This document shows positions 31,336 through 43,207 of a DNA stretch of 64,000 nt, one piece after another. How positions within the stretch are numbered: position 1 is the first letter of the stretch; every line of letters begins with the position of its first letter. The stretch is from Porites lobata. Taxonomy: Eukaryota; Cnidaria; Anthozoa; Scleractinia; Poritidae. A program made the translations under genes and the position numbers. The stretch spans positions 1 to 64,000 of the forward strand of contig CALNXK010000344.1 of assembly GCA_942486035.1 (NCBI GenBank), written 5' to 3'. Under the pieces are notes generated by a model. The model was not told where the DNA came from. It worked only from the letters and a program-made list of their open reading frames with translations, and made no database searches.

Positions 31336-31782
31336 TGAGTTGTTATTTATCGATTCATTTATGATATTTTAGTGATCCGTTTGTTTTTGGCCTAATTTTT
31401 GTAATTAAGGATGTTTCAGGGCGGGTTCGGCCCGTCACGGGGTCTTCCTGATTTTACAGACAGCCTATAATATTGTGACCTACCCGCATAACGCAAGAAG
31501 TGTTCACCTGGAAGAAGTTTGTGATGTTTCAATTTTATTCGAACATCATTTGTACCGTTGAATTTATCCAGCCGATAATTTACTCTGAGGCAGCAAAAGG
31601 TAATCATGCAAGGACAAACGTAAAAAGTTGCCTGAGAATCTCTGCTTTTTCTGCATGTAAAGTGTATATTTCCGTACTTCACCATTTACAAAGTTTAGGA
31701 TAAGGTGTGTGAAGCGTTCGTTTAACAAAACGATCTACAGTTTCGAAAGTTTCGATCGTTTGGATCGTTTCGTAGTACAATT

Positions 31783-32177
31783 TATGCTATAGTCTCGGCA
31801 ATACAAACCGTAGAAGGCGTTAAATTTTCTGGCACAATGGATATCACGATTCCAAAGAAATCATCCCAGTTATTTATTACTTTATTGTTCAGTGGTAATT
31901 TGAAAAAAACTTTAGTGAAATACTCCTTACCTTAATTATGTTTATCTTTTTCAAGAGCGCCTAAAGTTGACAAAGTTGCACTGGTACCTCAATTGCGCAG
32001 GACGTAAATCCAATATCCTTGCCTACAGAGGGTTTCGCTTAGGGTTGTGTGAAAAGAAATACCTAAATAAAAAAATTATCTAATGCCTTAACTGCGCGTG
32101 TGATCTTCTTAAGGATTCACTGAATAAAGCCTGAGCCTGGCCTTAGCTATGTCCAGGTTGTACTCCTTAACAGTGTT
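31783..32177. mobile_element. Left arm of a 2.9-kb inverted-repeat element
   Basis: CTATAGTCTCGGCAATACAA (31788 on) through CTATGTCCAGGTTGTACTCC (32148 on) is the imperfect reverse complement of 34350-34674. The arms are about 330-390 bp at very roughly 80% identity by eye. They frame about 2.2 kb with no transposase ORF. Confidence 0.7.
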
Positions 32178-32740
32178 TAGGGAAAGTTCATTTAATATGA
32201 CAGGGGGAGGGAATAAAGATATTGAGGGGGGGCTCCGAAAATTTTTAGACACCTGAAGGGGGGCTCTGAAAAAATTGTTGCGCTAGGAGGGGGGCTCCGA
32301 AAATTTGTATACTTCAAAACCAACACATGACATCATCATACAGGTCGGATGGTTTTCAACTCAACAATTTAATGACCTGTGCAACTCAGCTATATCACGT
32401 GGGTTACAGATATAACAAATGTAGTCTCAGTAATTATTACACTCTTGTTCATCCCAAAAATGCAGGGATCTCATCACAACTGCATCTCAAGTTTGTCATA
32501 GTATAAACCATTGAAGACAATAACGGTAAATATATTTAATACAGTCTAGCGATCTTTTTCAGGGGAGCAAAGAAATTGAAGGAGGATGGGGGGCTCTGAA
32601 AATTTTTTCGACTCCAAGGAGGGGACTCTAAAAAAATTGAACCGCTAGCGAGGGGGGCTGCTAAAATTTCAAGCTTCGAGTTTCAATATCTTCATCCCCC
32701 CTCCCCCCCTTGTCATATTAAATGAACTTTCCCTTAATTC
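32178..32740. mobile_element. Nested MITE with G-rich internal repeats
   Basis: AGGGAAAGTTCATTTAATATGACA at the left and TGTCATATTAAATGAACTTTCCCT at the right are near-perfect inverted ends (plus GGGGGAGGG / CCCCCCTCCC). Inside, GGGGGGCTCCGAAAATTT-type units occur about six times. It sits immediately inside the left arm of the larger element. Confidence 0.75.
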
Positions 32741-32819
32741 TAGCTTTTTTCGACGAGAAATATGTGAGTCCAGTACTGCATCTTCACCGACTCGCACAAT
32801 GTAAGGGAATCCGAGACTG

Positions 32820-33005
32820 AACTCCACGCCGTGGATTCCCGATTTTCCAGTGAAATTTGGATTCCGGATTCCAATTGTTAGTGGGATTCGGGATTCCTAT
32901 AGCTATATTCCGGATTCCAAGGGCCAGGATTCCGGATTACACAAGCAAATATTTCTAAGATCCAGGATTCCACATGTAAAACGTTCCCGGATTCCCTCAC
33001 AAGGG
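32820..33005. repeat. GGATTCCGGATTCC repeat cluster
   Basis: About twelve GGATTCC/GGATTCG words in 180 bp. The 76-codon frame here is a by-product of the repeat. Confidence 0.6.
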
Positions 33006-34344
33006 GTGATCCCACACTTGGTGACTGAAAGATCAGTGATCGCACGTTTGATTGCTACTCTGACCACAATTATGAGTTGAAGAAACCTGTTTTTTTTTTA
33101 ATTTTTGGTTTAGAAGTAGGAAAATCGAAGAAATTTAGTGGTATATTGTAAAACAAAAACATTTTCGAATATGTCACTGTTTGTACGAGAAAAGGTGTCA
33201 GGAGAAAGGTGGGTAGCCATAAGAGATTTGTACAAGAGCTATAATGGCTCTTGACATGTACTACTGAAGTAAATCATTCTATAATTCTACAGTAAACGTT
33301 TTGTGTGATGATTGACTAGTTAGTTTGAATAAATTAAACAAACTTGAAGCGGTCGCGTGAAAACGCGCGGATAACTCTTTCGCTCGATCGCGTCGTGACT
33401 CGATCGGTCGTTGATATGGAAAAAAAAACATAACTAAATTGTATATCACTTGAAAGATGATACTTAAACAATCCCTTAAAGTTAAGCTAGCTACCGGTTC
33501 TCCTATTTCCAAATCCTGGCACTGACATTTCAGACCAACAAATGTCATTTTTCACTTCCGTTGACCTGGCCTGACCTGGCCTCTAATAAATCATGTCATC
33601 ATTACTTAGATTAGAACGCCAACAAAAAAGACTTCTTAAATTCCATTTTGAATTTGAATACTTATCTTTCTTTCTTTCGAATTGAACCAATAAATACTTA
33701 ATTCATACGTTCCTGTAGTTTCCTGAGCTTACCCTGGGGGCAGGCTCCGCATTGGGGGGGCAATGAAAAATAATCGGCGAGGGCAAAAAAAAAAAACAAA
33801 AACAAAGGCTAGCTAGCGAAGAGAGCCAAGAGGTAGTCTGTGGAGGGTAAAGGGTGGTCGCCCTTTTACCCACAGTTTTCCTATCTGACCCCGTTTTTTG
33901 CCTTTTTTCCCCACTGCGCCAGCCTGGCCCCAGGCTACCTCAGTTCGAAAACCATACCCGTTTCCAGACCAAAATGAGCAAAGCCTATACCCGTTTTCTG
34001 ACCAAAACGGCGCAAAAACCCCACCCTTTGGAGGAGAGGATGGGGTAGCACTCCCAATAGAGAGATTACGATTCTCGTTTACCAAAAACGGCAAACGTCA
34101 CAATCAAGTTGAGAATTTCTCAGAATAGAAAATATTAAGCAGATAAAAACAGTCCTGAACGATTCCTATGGTTAAAACTGGCATTAAAACTACTTATCAT
34201 TGGTGGAAGCAATAAAGAGTTAACGGAAAATAAGGGAAAACTTGGTCACTTGGTACAAGTTCAGGTCTCCCGTTTGGCATAAACTGTGAATCTTAATCTC
34301 TATAATATGACGGGGATGCTCGTCGGAGAATTGGAATTAAACCA
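33006..34344. other. Interior of the inverted-repeat element, no gene seen
   Basis: 33840-34050 carries a segment with TACCCGTTTCCAGACCAAAA and TACCCGTTTTCTGACCAAAA in tandem, probably another short element. No transposase-like frame is present. Confidence 0.4.
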
Positions 34345-34680
34345 TGTTAAGGAGAACAACCTGGACATAGCTCAAGGCCAGACTAAGGCTTGAGAAAACC
34401 CTTCACACAACCCTGAACGAAATCTTGAGGGTACGAATATTGGCTTTCCGTCCTGTGTAATTGAAGTACCAGTGCAACTTTGTCAACTCTAGGCGCTCTT
34501 GAAAAAACAAAAAAAAAACCATAATTATGGTAAGGAGTATTTCACCAAATGCTTTTTCAAATTAGTACTGAACAATAAAGTAATAAATAATTGGGATGAT
34601 TTCTTTGGAATCGTGATATCCATTGCGCCAGAAATTTAACGCCTTCTACGGTTTGTATTGCCGAGACTATAGTACGAAAC
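34345..34680. mobile_element. Right arm of the 2.9-kb inverted-repeat element
   Basis: Reverse complement of 31783-32177, ending TGCCGAGACTATAGTACGAAACGAT. The left arm has an extra AATTTATG next to the same terminal words. Confidence 0.7.
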
Positions 34681-36430
34681 GATGGGCAATTTTACGGGTT
34701 GGGCGAGTGGGAACAGCAAAGATCTTAAGAAGGGCTCTAGACACCTGGCTGTAGAAAATCGCTTGATGACCTAGGGAAACGTGACCATCGAAACAACCAG
34801 TGGTGGTGTGAGATATGATTAATAATGACTAAGTAAATGTATATGCCTCGAAAACTGAGACCTAAACAATCCCTTTAAAAATAACTCTCTCCTCTCATCT
34901 CTTACCCCAACTTAAAAAAGGCTTGAATCTAGGCGAGAGGCCGAACCTGCTTTTCCACCTTTAAAAGTCAGTTTTGTTTGATATATGTTTGTTATCGGAG
35001 TCAGTTGACCCACTAATGTAATTGTGAACAAAGGAACTGAACTTTTTATTCTAGCCCCAGATTCTGTATGTGATAAGGGAAAGGATATACAAGAGGAATT
35101 CAGCATTGATCCTCATTTTTTTTTTTTTGGCACAGTTTTTTATTGATGTAAGTAGATAAAGTAAATAGATACATGTAACTGCTGAGTTGAGTGGGAGCGA
35201 ACTGGCCGGTTGCCAAAGTGTTGAGAAAGCCAATTTCCGATGATCAGTTTACTTTACTATATGAATTTGATACTCTGCAAATAATGTATTCAACTAAATG
35301 ACAACATTTGCATTGGGTTTGTTGTAAAATATCTTAATATTTCAAATTAATACAAGAGAAATGGTTATGGGTCGTAATTAACCCTCGGAAGTACAAGTGG
35401 GGGGGGGGGCTGGTTGCCACTCCCCGTGAGTTTTTTCTAAGTTTTTTCCTATATGATAAAACACCAGCACCTGACGTTTTCAGTAGCTGTTTGTTTATTT
35501 CTCGCGCGCATTCTAAGACAAGTTTAGTTATGGTCAGTTGCTATGGTTAGGAGATATGACGTCATATGTAGCAGGTGTTCAAGCCATTTTCGGGTGAAAA
35601 TAGATGTTTTTCTTTCCGTTTCTTTCAACAATAAAAGTAAATCACGCATAGTGTTTATTTATGTGTTATTTTTCATGAAAAGCACAAAAAAAAAAAATAC
35701 CACTAACCGCCGCGGTGGTTTTAAGATCAATAACTTTCAAAAATCGTTTCGAAATACTGCAACATATCAAAAACTCTGGGGAGAAGTTCCATCCACCATC
35801 CACCATCCGCTTCCCTCTCCTTAAATGTACCACGGTGGGGGGTATGAATTTGTGTGTACGTCCGAGGGTTGATATGTTTTTAAAGTCGAATTCATTATCG
35901 GGGACACATGCACCGTACTCTCTGTTGAACTCATCATAGAAAGTACCTTGGGAAAACGGTTTAAAAAAATGGAATACCGCCCTAGAAACTGTCGAGGATT
36001 TCTTTTGTCAACCTAACTTCAATGATTCTTAGTTTTAAGCCTATCGAAAGGGTATTTTGTTGGAGTTTTCAGTCTCCTGATGTGTATTTGTAATCAGTAT
36101 TTCATGGCTTGCCGTTAGTTTAGTAAGGTGTAAGGCCACCTTTGAATTTTTATATTTGATGACATCATCCGGCTGGTCTAGTGTTTGCGTTCTTTAAAAA
36201 CTATAAAATGAAGAAAACTCTGGGAAAAAAAAAAATAATAATAGTGCGTAGTTTTCTACAACCTATTTTACGGTTAAAGTAAAATTTCCCTACTAAACAT
36301 TATTTTATAGACATATTAAATAATTGATTATTATGCCTTTGTAAAAGTTATTATTTGCGGCAGCCAATTGAAAATTTTAAGTTCTTTATAATAGGCGATC
36401 TCCATCTCGTTAGTCAAATTACCCTCCTGG
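34681..36430. other. Gene-free stretch with homopolymer runs
   Basis: A G-run at 35401-35409 and A/T runs occur. Frames are short and random in composition. Confidence 0.35.
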
Positions 36431-36439
36431 CCCTGGTTG

Positions 36440-36515
36440 TTCAAAAGATGGATAGCGCTATCAACTGGATAAATCGCTATCCAGTGGATAGGTGTTAGGA
36501 AAACCAATTGCACTA
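36440..36515. repeat. GGATAGC...CTATCCAGTGGATA palindromic repeat (copy 1)
   Basis: Words GATAGCGCTATC and CGCTATCCAGTGGATAGG followed by AAACCAATTGC resemble 42757-42812 (CAGTATCCAGTGGATAAGCC, CACTATCCAGTGGATAACGC, AATTGG). This family is common in cnidarian genomes, from memory. Confidence 0.6.
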
Positions 36516-38551
36516 TCAGTAGTGAATACAGATTTATCCGATCATGGCCGATGGATTACCGTTATCCACTTTTTGAACGAGCGGGGCATGGTAAATAGCT
36601 GATGCCGGCCGTGGACTGATGACATTTACGTTTTAGTCCATTAGCCGGTCGCGGGCCGTTAATTAATTGTTCCATTTGACAGTATCGATAACAAAATTAA
36701 AACTTGATGTGCTTGTCAGTAAGCAGAAGAGAAATTCGGCGCGTGATCGGTAAAACCCAGTGCACGCTGAGCTATTGCGAATATCAAAAATTATTCGTAG
36801 AATCTACTCTCAGGAAACTGCATGGTAAGAAATTTCATATTTTGCAGTTTTTACTTTTTTATGTTTCTTGGCAAAACTCCAAGTGCTTGTTTCTTACTTT
36901 CTGAGGTTCTTTTTAAGTTTGCTCATGGTAATATCACTGGCTTTAATATACGGGTCTTTTATTTTCCCTAGTTTTAACGATCAAAGATTTTCTTTAACTT
37001 TTAATACACTTACTAAGATTAGTATTTGGCGGGATGTGGGTGGAGAGAAATACCAAATTAAAGTGAAAGTTTCAAGCAATTCTGGTTTCAGTAAGAAATA
37101 TTTGTCGTCTGAGTATCTTCCGGAGTCAATATCTCGTCACCATCTGTAAACCATTAATTGACGAACCTTTATTTATAGAAGTTACAGCTCTACTTTTCAA
37201 CAAAAGTAAGAGTCCTTTTTTAAAACTCTTATTTTCCGTCTGATCATATGAATTATGCTGATTTTTTTTAAGATTAGCGTTGTCATGGGAATGCAACAAG
37301 AACCGGTGCAATGGGCTGATTCTGAGCGTAATTATCTGATTAAAGATTTAAAGAGAGAAATTGCTTGAAGCTTAGGCTTGTGTTTAAAATTTTTTCACCT
37401 ATGTTCTATACACTATCTATAGCCCCCTCATTGTTAGCTTCCCGCGCGAAAAATAGGATGTTCTGAGTTCGATTCCTTTTTTTTTCGTTTTTCGATTTTT
37501 GTCATAATTGCGTTTTGTTTTAATTTGTTGTTTATATAATTATTGTATATTCTTATTATACTTGTATATTTTTTTTTCCTTACTGACCTTTTTCCCTTTC
37601 CTTCTACTTCTCGCCGTTAGAACCAAAAAAATGGGCATAATGATAAATTGATGGAGAATTGTTGGTTCGATTCAAGAACTGCCAGCTGAGACTTTTGAAG
37701 AAATAAAGAGCAGTGAAGGTCACGCTGTTAGCGGAAAATACTGATTTTCCACTATAAAATCTGGTACATCTGTTCTGGCTTATTGCAATATGAAGACCAA
37801 CGGTGAGTTTAGTCAGTTTCATAATCGTCGACTGATTCTTGAGCCCTCTAACAAATGCAACTTTCCTTTTTGTCTGTTATTTGTCGTGACAACTGAAAAG
37901 ATAAAATGAAAAAATCTTCGGGTTTTTTATTACGCCGCATCGCTGACTAAGGTTAACCAGGAGATGTAAACTACTCGGACACACAAAATAAGACTTGGAA
38001 AAAGGAAATTTTAAGAGCAAAAACTCAGATTAGATTAGTCTGCTACACAGCCGTGTTTTAATGTCGTCGCATAACGATCGACAATAAGAACTTTAAGATC
38101 CAACGACGCGGACGGCAACAAGAACGTAAAAAAACGATAGGTTTAATGAGTAAAACAACAAGTCTTCAGGTGGCATAACTCTTTTTTGTACGTTTCTTTG
38201 CCCGTTTTTGCACGACCACGACGTGAAAATGCCTAGTTTCGCGTTTTATGGAGTACGTAAAGAAGCAACTACGAAAGTTTGTTTCTCTCTCTGCACTTGG
38301 ATATGGTCCCTAGGAATTCAACTGCAGGAGGGTTCCCCTACATTTGGCAAAGTAAGTGGGTAGGAATAATTGCGATAAAGACTAAAAGAACGCAAATTCA
38401 CATTTTAAGCGACATTCTCGTTGCCGTCGGACCCTTGGATCTTTAAGTCCCTACTAAAAACGGCTGCTAGCAGACGTATGTTAGATAGGACTGAGTACTC
38501 TTGGGGTCTTATGTAGGGGTAAATGTCGCTCAATAATGTTTGTTTGTGTAG
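36516..38551. other. Two kilobases without a recognised gene
   Basis: Short frames only. Around 37460 TGAGTTCGATTCC resembles a tRNA-type B box followed by T runs, possibly a SINE fragment, but no A box or cloverleaf is seen. Confidence 0.3.
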
Positions 38552-38674
38552 ACATTGACGAATGGAGTGCTTCTTCTCCTGTATGTGACATCAACGCTAA
38601 CTGCTCAAATACTCGTGGATCTTTTTACTGCACCTGTAAGGAAGGGTATACGGGCGATGGAATAACTTGCTAAG
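38552..38674 (+). pseudogene. EGF-like exon, copy 1, inactivated
   Basis: A 123-base exon flanked by TGTGTAG| and |GTAGGA. It encodes a calcium-binding EGF-like domain (DIDEWSASSPVCDINANCSN, GSFYCTCKEGYTGDGITC) with 1-1 phase. Two lesions are visible against the intact copy at 40168: the first Cys is Trp (TGG for TGC), which removes a disulfide, and the second-last codon is TAA instead of CAA. The splice sites survive. It is one of three EGF copies in 1.8 kb. Confidence 0.75.
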
Positions 38675-38726
38675 GTAGGAGAAAAAACTTTTTGATATAT
38701 AAACAAGTTAATTTGAAGGGAAGTTA

Positions 38727-39366
38727 GTTTACTCCGGCGAATCAAATCAAACAAAATCGAACCAAAATTCAGTCTCCCCGATTAGTAAGGCACTGTGCCT
38801 GAGAAATAAGACATGAGACTTCATTATCATTATTGTTATTATTATAAAATTCAATGGAACCCAATCGAACACCAATTGTTCTATTCGGTTCGGTAATCGA
38901 ATATAATCGAACATCTATTTTGCTGAGTTCGATTATTGAACCAATCGAACAAAATATAATGCAATCGAACTCAGTCCGATTCGAGTTTGTTCAGAATGCA
39001 TTTCTTGTTAAGTAGATCACGCTGGAGTAATTATGCACATGAGCAACCAAAACGCTGTCGCCATAATTCTTTCTTAGCCCTCAAGGGTGGCCAAGAGTGA
39101 CGTGACAGGATCGAAGAGGATTAGGGGGACTGGTCACCGTACAAAATTTCCGCAAACTATACACTTGTTAATAGGGTAACATTTAGGCTTTTTTTTAATT
39201 GTTATTACTTTGCTTTTCATCCGTTTTAATATTTAATCATAAACAACAAGCAAACAGGAGTTCAGCAATGGCAAGTTTAATTGAGTACGACTCGTTGATC
39301 GTTCGGTAATCAAACGTTCGATTATGTTCGATTACTGAACCGTTCGATTAGATACGCCGGGTTTAC
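38727..39366. mobile_element. TIR element rich in ATCGAAC words, in the intron between EGF exons
   Basis: TTTACTCCGGCGAATCAAATC at the left corresponds in inverted form to GATTAGATACGCCGGGTTTAC at the right. Internal AATCGAAC/GTTCGATT words are abundant in both orientations. No ORF, so a non-autonomous DNA element. Confidence 0.6.
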
Positions 39367-39603
39367 TGCAGTACCATCAGAGACAGGGCAGCTCGATCCA
39401 GAGACGTGTGACATAATTTAGTATTTATTGATCAGATAGATTACCACTAAAAGTGGCAGGGCAGCCCGGATAGAAAACCAGGGGGCTTATTACATTCAGG
39501 CTACCCAGTTACAAACAAAATTCAGAGTTATTTAAGTATACCTAAATGACAGGAGTAAGCTAAGTATAAGTAATAAGGTTAAGAAGTATAATTATCAATC
39601 AAC

Positions 39604-39660
39604 AATCGTACAACTGTACCTGCAAGGCAGGATACAGTGGTGATGGAAAAACTTGCCAAG
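39604..39660 (+). pseudogene. EGF-like exon, copy 2, 3' half only
   Basis: TACCTGCAAGGCAGGATACA encodes CTCKAGYSGDGKTCQG, the C-terminal half of the EGF fold, ending at a GT donor. The first half and acceptor site are missing, so this is a truncated duplicate. Confidence 0.7.
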
Positions 39661-40167
39661 GTTGGAGAAAATACTTTATTTAACAGGGTTTGAACTAGGT
39701 ATAGTTATTTTACTGCTCTACCATTAAAGATGGTAGTTTTCTAGGAAAGTGTGACATCATTTAAGATGGCGACTAATAATGAGATCCGCATTATAGTTTC
39801 TCAGTATTACACAACATCGGGATGCTTGTGCACCACGTTTCTTTTAGGGGCCGCGCGTAAATGTAACCTTTAAAGTCAGTTACTTAACAAAAGTGATGTT
39901 TTTTGCCCACCTGCTATGACGAAAGAGAAACCTAACAAAAAAGAAAAGGGAAATTAAAAAAAACTGCATCGTGCTATACATGTAGCTACTGAAGACTGCA
40001 CGTTTTTGTTGATGACAGCACTAACAATGAGCAGCCAGATGAAAACTCAGCAACATTTTGTTTCCCTTTTGAGGAATTTTAATCCCCAAGTGTTTTCCGC
40101 ATGGATTGGACAGGACTGAATATATCCATTAGGAAAGTTTTTTTTTACCAAATTTTGTTTTTCTTAG

Positions 40168-40290
40168 ACATTGATGAGTGCAGTGCTTCTCCTTCTGTAT
40201 GTGACGTTAATGCCATTTGCTCCAATACTCGTGGATCGTACCACTGTATCTGCCAGGCTGGATACAGTGGCGATGGAAAAACTTGCCAAG
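40168..40290 (+). CDS. Calcium-binding EGF-like exon, copy 3, intact
   Basis: A 123-base, 41-codon exon with phase 1 at both ends (acceptor TTTTTCTTAG|AC, donor CAAG|GTAGGA). It encodes DIDECSASPSVCDVNAICSN, GSYHCICQAGYSGDGKTCQ with all six Cys in the order of a cbEGF domain. The DIDEC start and N/Y spacing match the calcium-binding type, though the usual Asn hydroxylation position could not be verified. Such modules make rod-like arrays in secreted or membrane proteins. The surrounding gene is not seen in the window, so it may be an isolated exon of a long-intron gene or part of a decayed tandem array. Confidence 0.8.
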
Positions 40291-40682
40291 GTAGGAGAAA
40301 ATACTTTATTTATAATCTAAAGGTCAGTTAAATAAAGAATGGCGGTTTTCTGGAGCTCGTTCTCGTAATTTTTATATTTAACCTTGAATACAAACTACCG
40401 CCCCCTCAGCGAATTTTAAAAAGCGAAAAGCCGAACAAAATGAGTGAAGGAAGGATTACACCATGGTAGGACACGATGGACGGACCGAATGTGCATTGAT
40501 TTAGCCAACAATAGAAATGAAGATAAACTCTTACAAGATTCTGACGACTGCCGAGTTAAGGACAAATAGGCGGAAAATTGGTATCATGGAGTTATAGTTG
40601 AAATGCTAGATTGAAAAAGAATATGAAGATCTTGGAAAAGTCAGCACAAAATCTTACAAAAAAACTTATGATCTAGTGAAAA

Positions 40683-40925
40683 CAGCGTTCCCATTCCGCT
40701 TACAACTCTGTCGCTTACGTTGCGCTTACTAATGAAAACCGGATTGTCGCAGTCGGAAGCAGAAGAGGAAGAACTAAACGAATCACAAAGCGTGTAAACG
40801 TGCATTGTGATTGGTTTATCCTTCCGCTTCTGCTTCCGACTCCGTTAATCTGGTTTTCACTAGTTCATAAGCGGAACGTAAGCGACGGAGTCGTAAACGG
40901 AGTTGGAAGAAATGGAAACATTCCG
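40683..40925. mobile_element. About 240-bp fold-back element
   Basis: GCTTACGTTGCGCTTACTAA ... CAGTCGGAAGCAGAAG pairs with CTTCTGCTTCCGACTC ... AGCGGAACGTAAGCGAC. The arms of about 90 bp are imperfectly inverted around a short loop. Confidence 0.65.
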
Positions 40926-42756
40926 ATTCGTAAGAAAGCATTTTTATCATAAATTCAGTTAAATGTCTCGTGAAGACGATTTCAGAACTTGGTCATAAAG
41001 TATCATTGCCGCGCGCAACGCCAGTCGTAAGTGTTGCGTCGAAATACGAGGCCAAAAACAGGTGTTAAGCGGTCAATCTGTGAAAAGTAACGCAATCTCC
41101 GTCGCCGTTTGAGAGCAGCCAAAGATGCTCTTGCCGATGCTGTCCTTGATCCCCTTCGTTTTTTAATTCCAAGATCTAGGAAACCCATGGTAAGGTATGA
41201 AACATACACTCATAGGCATTGTTCTGTTCGGTAAAATTTGATTCCTAGACGCAAAAACGTTGTGATTGTTGAAGTTTATCTGGTTTATTATAGCGCTTTG
41301 CCCTTTGACAAACTTTAAATACGTGACTCGTGCACTTTGCAAGAGTTGACAGCGTAAAGTTGCCTTTCTTGTGAGCAAATGATTTTAAGTCATATGAGAT
41401 CGCTGGATAAACACATATTGGTTTGTGAAAGGTGATAACATCAAACCACTGTTGCTGAAACTGATTTCTTTTCGTGTTTTTCCGAGTTTTTAGCATCGGC
41501 CCGCTTAGCGAGGAAAGCTCAAATTTCAGAAAAGTACTACTTGTAATTTTTGGCCTCAAAAAATTTTCTTTTAAGTTGCCCATAGTTTTGAAAACAGATT
41601 TTGAAAGAAGAGATAACGCTCTTTAACGTGGTGAAAAACTCTTTAGTGAAATCGAGGTACCAGTCGACGATTTTGGGCTTTGAAATTTGCCATTTTTTTT
41701 GTCGAACGAAAACGTTCAAAATATTGAAAATAATGAAAAATCTCCAAAATATTACATTTTCGTTCGAACTGAGTAAATCACCCATTAAAACGTGTATAAT
41801 TATGTACTTTTCTGAATAAGTTATTTGTTGTTCGCATTACAATTGATTTGATTTTTAAAACGATTTTTTCATGACACGCCATCTCGGGCCTGTAAAACCC
41901 CGGTCCGAGAGCCGCGAAACCAATAACCCCACCGCACGTCTAAAATAATTATCGGATCGAAATAAAAATTACATTTATGTTAACAGCTTACCTAGTGCTA
42001 CTTGGTGAATTTTTTTGAGAATTTTCGATTTTTCACTTTTGTAGACCTCTGGTCGATATCTACTGACATCCGCTCTTAAAGACCTTCTAACTATCCACGT
42101 GAATATGTTTCTCTTCAACGGGACGATATACAAATGGTACATTCCTTCTTGTTACTTTCGATTCACACGTAAGCATCCTTTTAGTCATAGCTTAATTACC
42201 ATGGTGCAAAAACACAGGTGTCAAAGATCGCCCATAAAGCTTCTCCCTTGGGGATCGTGGGATGGCATTGTTTCTGCAGCTCCCGCACAAGCTAATATCG
42301 ACTTTCGAATGCTGTATTTAGTTAATTATTCCGCGTAGATATAGGCTTAATAACTTCACGCAATAATTTTGTGTTCGTTCCAAATCACTTCGCCAGATGA
42401 CCTGAAATGACCCGTCCCCTCTCCTCAGAAATCGGCCCCATTGAAGAGGAATGGGACACGCAAAGTCTTCTGGGAGTTCCGTCCGCCTTTTTGTCTTTTT
42501 GCTGCACAGACGAGTTGGCCTCCATTTTATGATTGGGCGTTGCCCTCACGGGCCGCCCAAGTATAATAAAAAAATTCTGTCTACAGCCACTTCAACAGAA
42601 ATCCCTAACCACAAAAAACGAACGAAAAAAAAAAAAACCTGAGCAAACAACTCAGTAAAGAAGCTATTAGACAGGGGAAGTTACGAGAAATTACAAAATG
42701 TTTGCTATAACCCGTTTTTTTTCTTTAATTTCACTTGAAACACTGCCAGGCTCCAT
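40926..42756. other. No recognised gene
   Basis: Short frames on both strands. A pair of TTCGTTCGA/TCGAACGAA words around 41700-41770 can fold. Nothing else identifiable. Confidence 0.3.
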
Positions 42757-42812
42757 TTTGTTCAGTATCCAGTGGATAAGCCACTATCCAGTGGATAACG
42801 CAATTGGTTTCG
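42757..42812. repeat. TATCCAGTGGATA palindromic repeat (copy 2)
   Basis: TATCCAGTGGATA is a near-palindrome present twice within 30 bp and again at 36478. It lies just before the second copy of the signal-peptide gene. Confidence 0.6.
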
Positions 42813-42889
42813 CGTACTACTCGGTCTTTCTTTGCTCTGAAAAACCAAACGAAACGCTTTCTACGCAGGCTGAAGGACAGCCGGCCTTC

Positions 42890-43175
42890 TTAGCTGTATA
42901 TCTCGTCACTATTTTCCTTCCGGAACACGACATGGAGGTGTAAAAGCACAGGCGTGATTATACAGAATGCTGATTCTTGCTGGCTTCATCTGCTTTCTGC
43001 GGTCCTTACAAACGGTAGAATCCGCGCCAACAGAAAGCCAGAATAACCTTACCTTTAAAGGAAAGTTCTTGCAAGATAAACAACTACAATTGTAAATGCT
43101 TTCACGCTAGAACCAAGCTTGAGAAAATAGCTACGGGCATAAATATAAGGCCACGTCAAGAGCCATAATAGGACA
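42890..43175 (+). pseudogene. Second copy of the secreted-protein gene: signal peptide intact, body deleted
   Basis: The leader 42890-42966 matches 23185-23266. The ATG at 42967 begins MLILAGFICFLRSLQTVESA, a good signal peptide (hydrophobic core LILAGFICFL, likely cleavage after ESA). A Gln/Lys-rich stretch follows (TESQNNLTFKGKFLQDKQLQ), then a TAA. The next bases AATGCTTTCACG...CTTGAGAAAATAG match the helical exon at 23835-23870. Then about 270 bp present in copy 1 are missing and similarity resumes at CATAAATATAAGGCCACGTCAA (copy 1 at 24145). So this copy has both a stop and an internal deletion. Secretion is inferred from the leader. Confidence 0.55.
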
Positions 43176-43207
43176 GAGAGGGAGTGTCCCAGTCACGCCT
43201 TTGGGAT

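Noticed and set aside
37440..37480. tRNA B-box-like GAGTTCGATTCC
   Set aside because: No A box, acceptor stem or cloverleaf. At best a SINE fragment.
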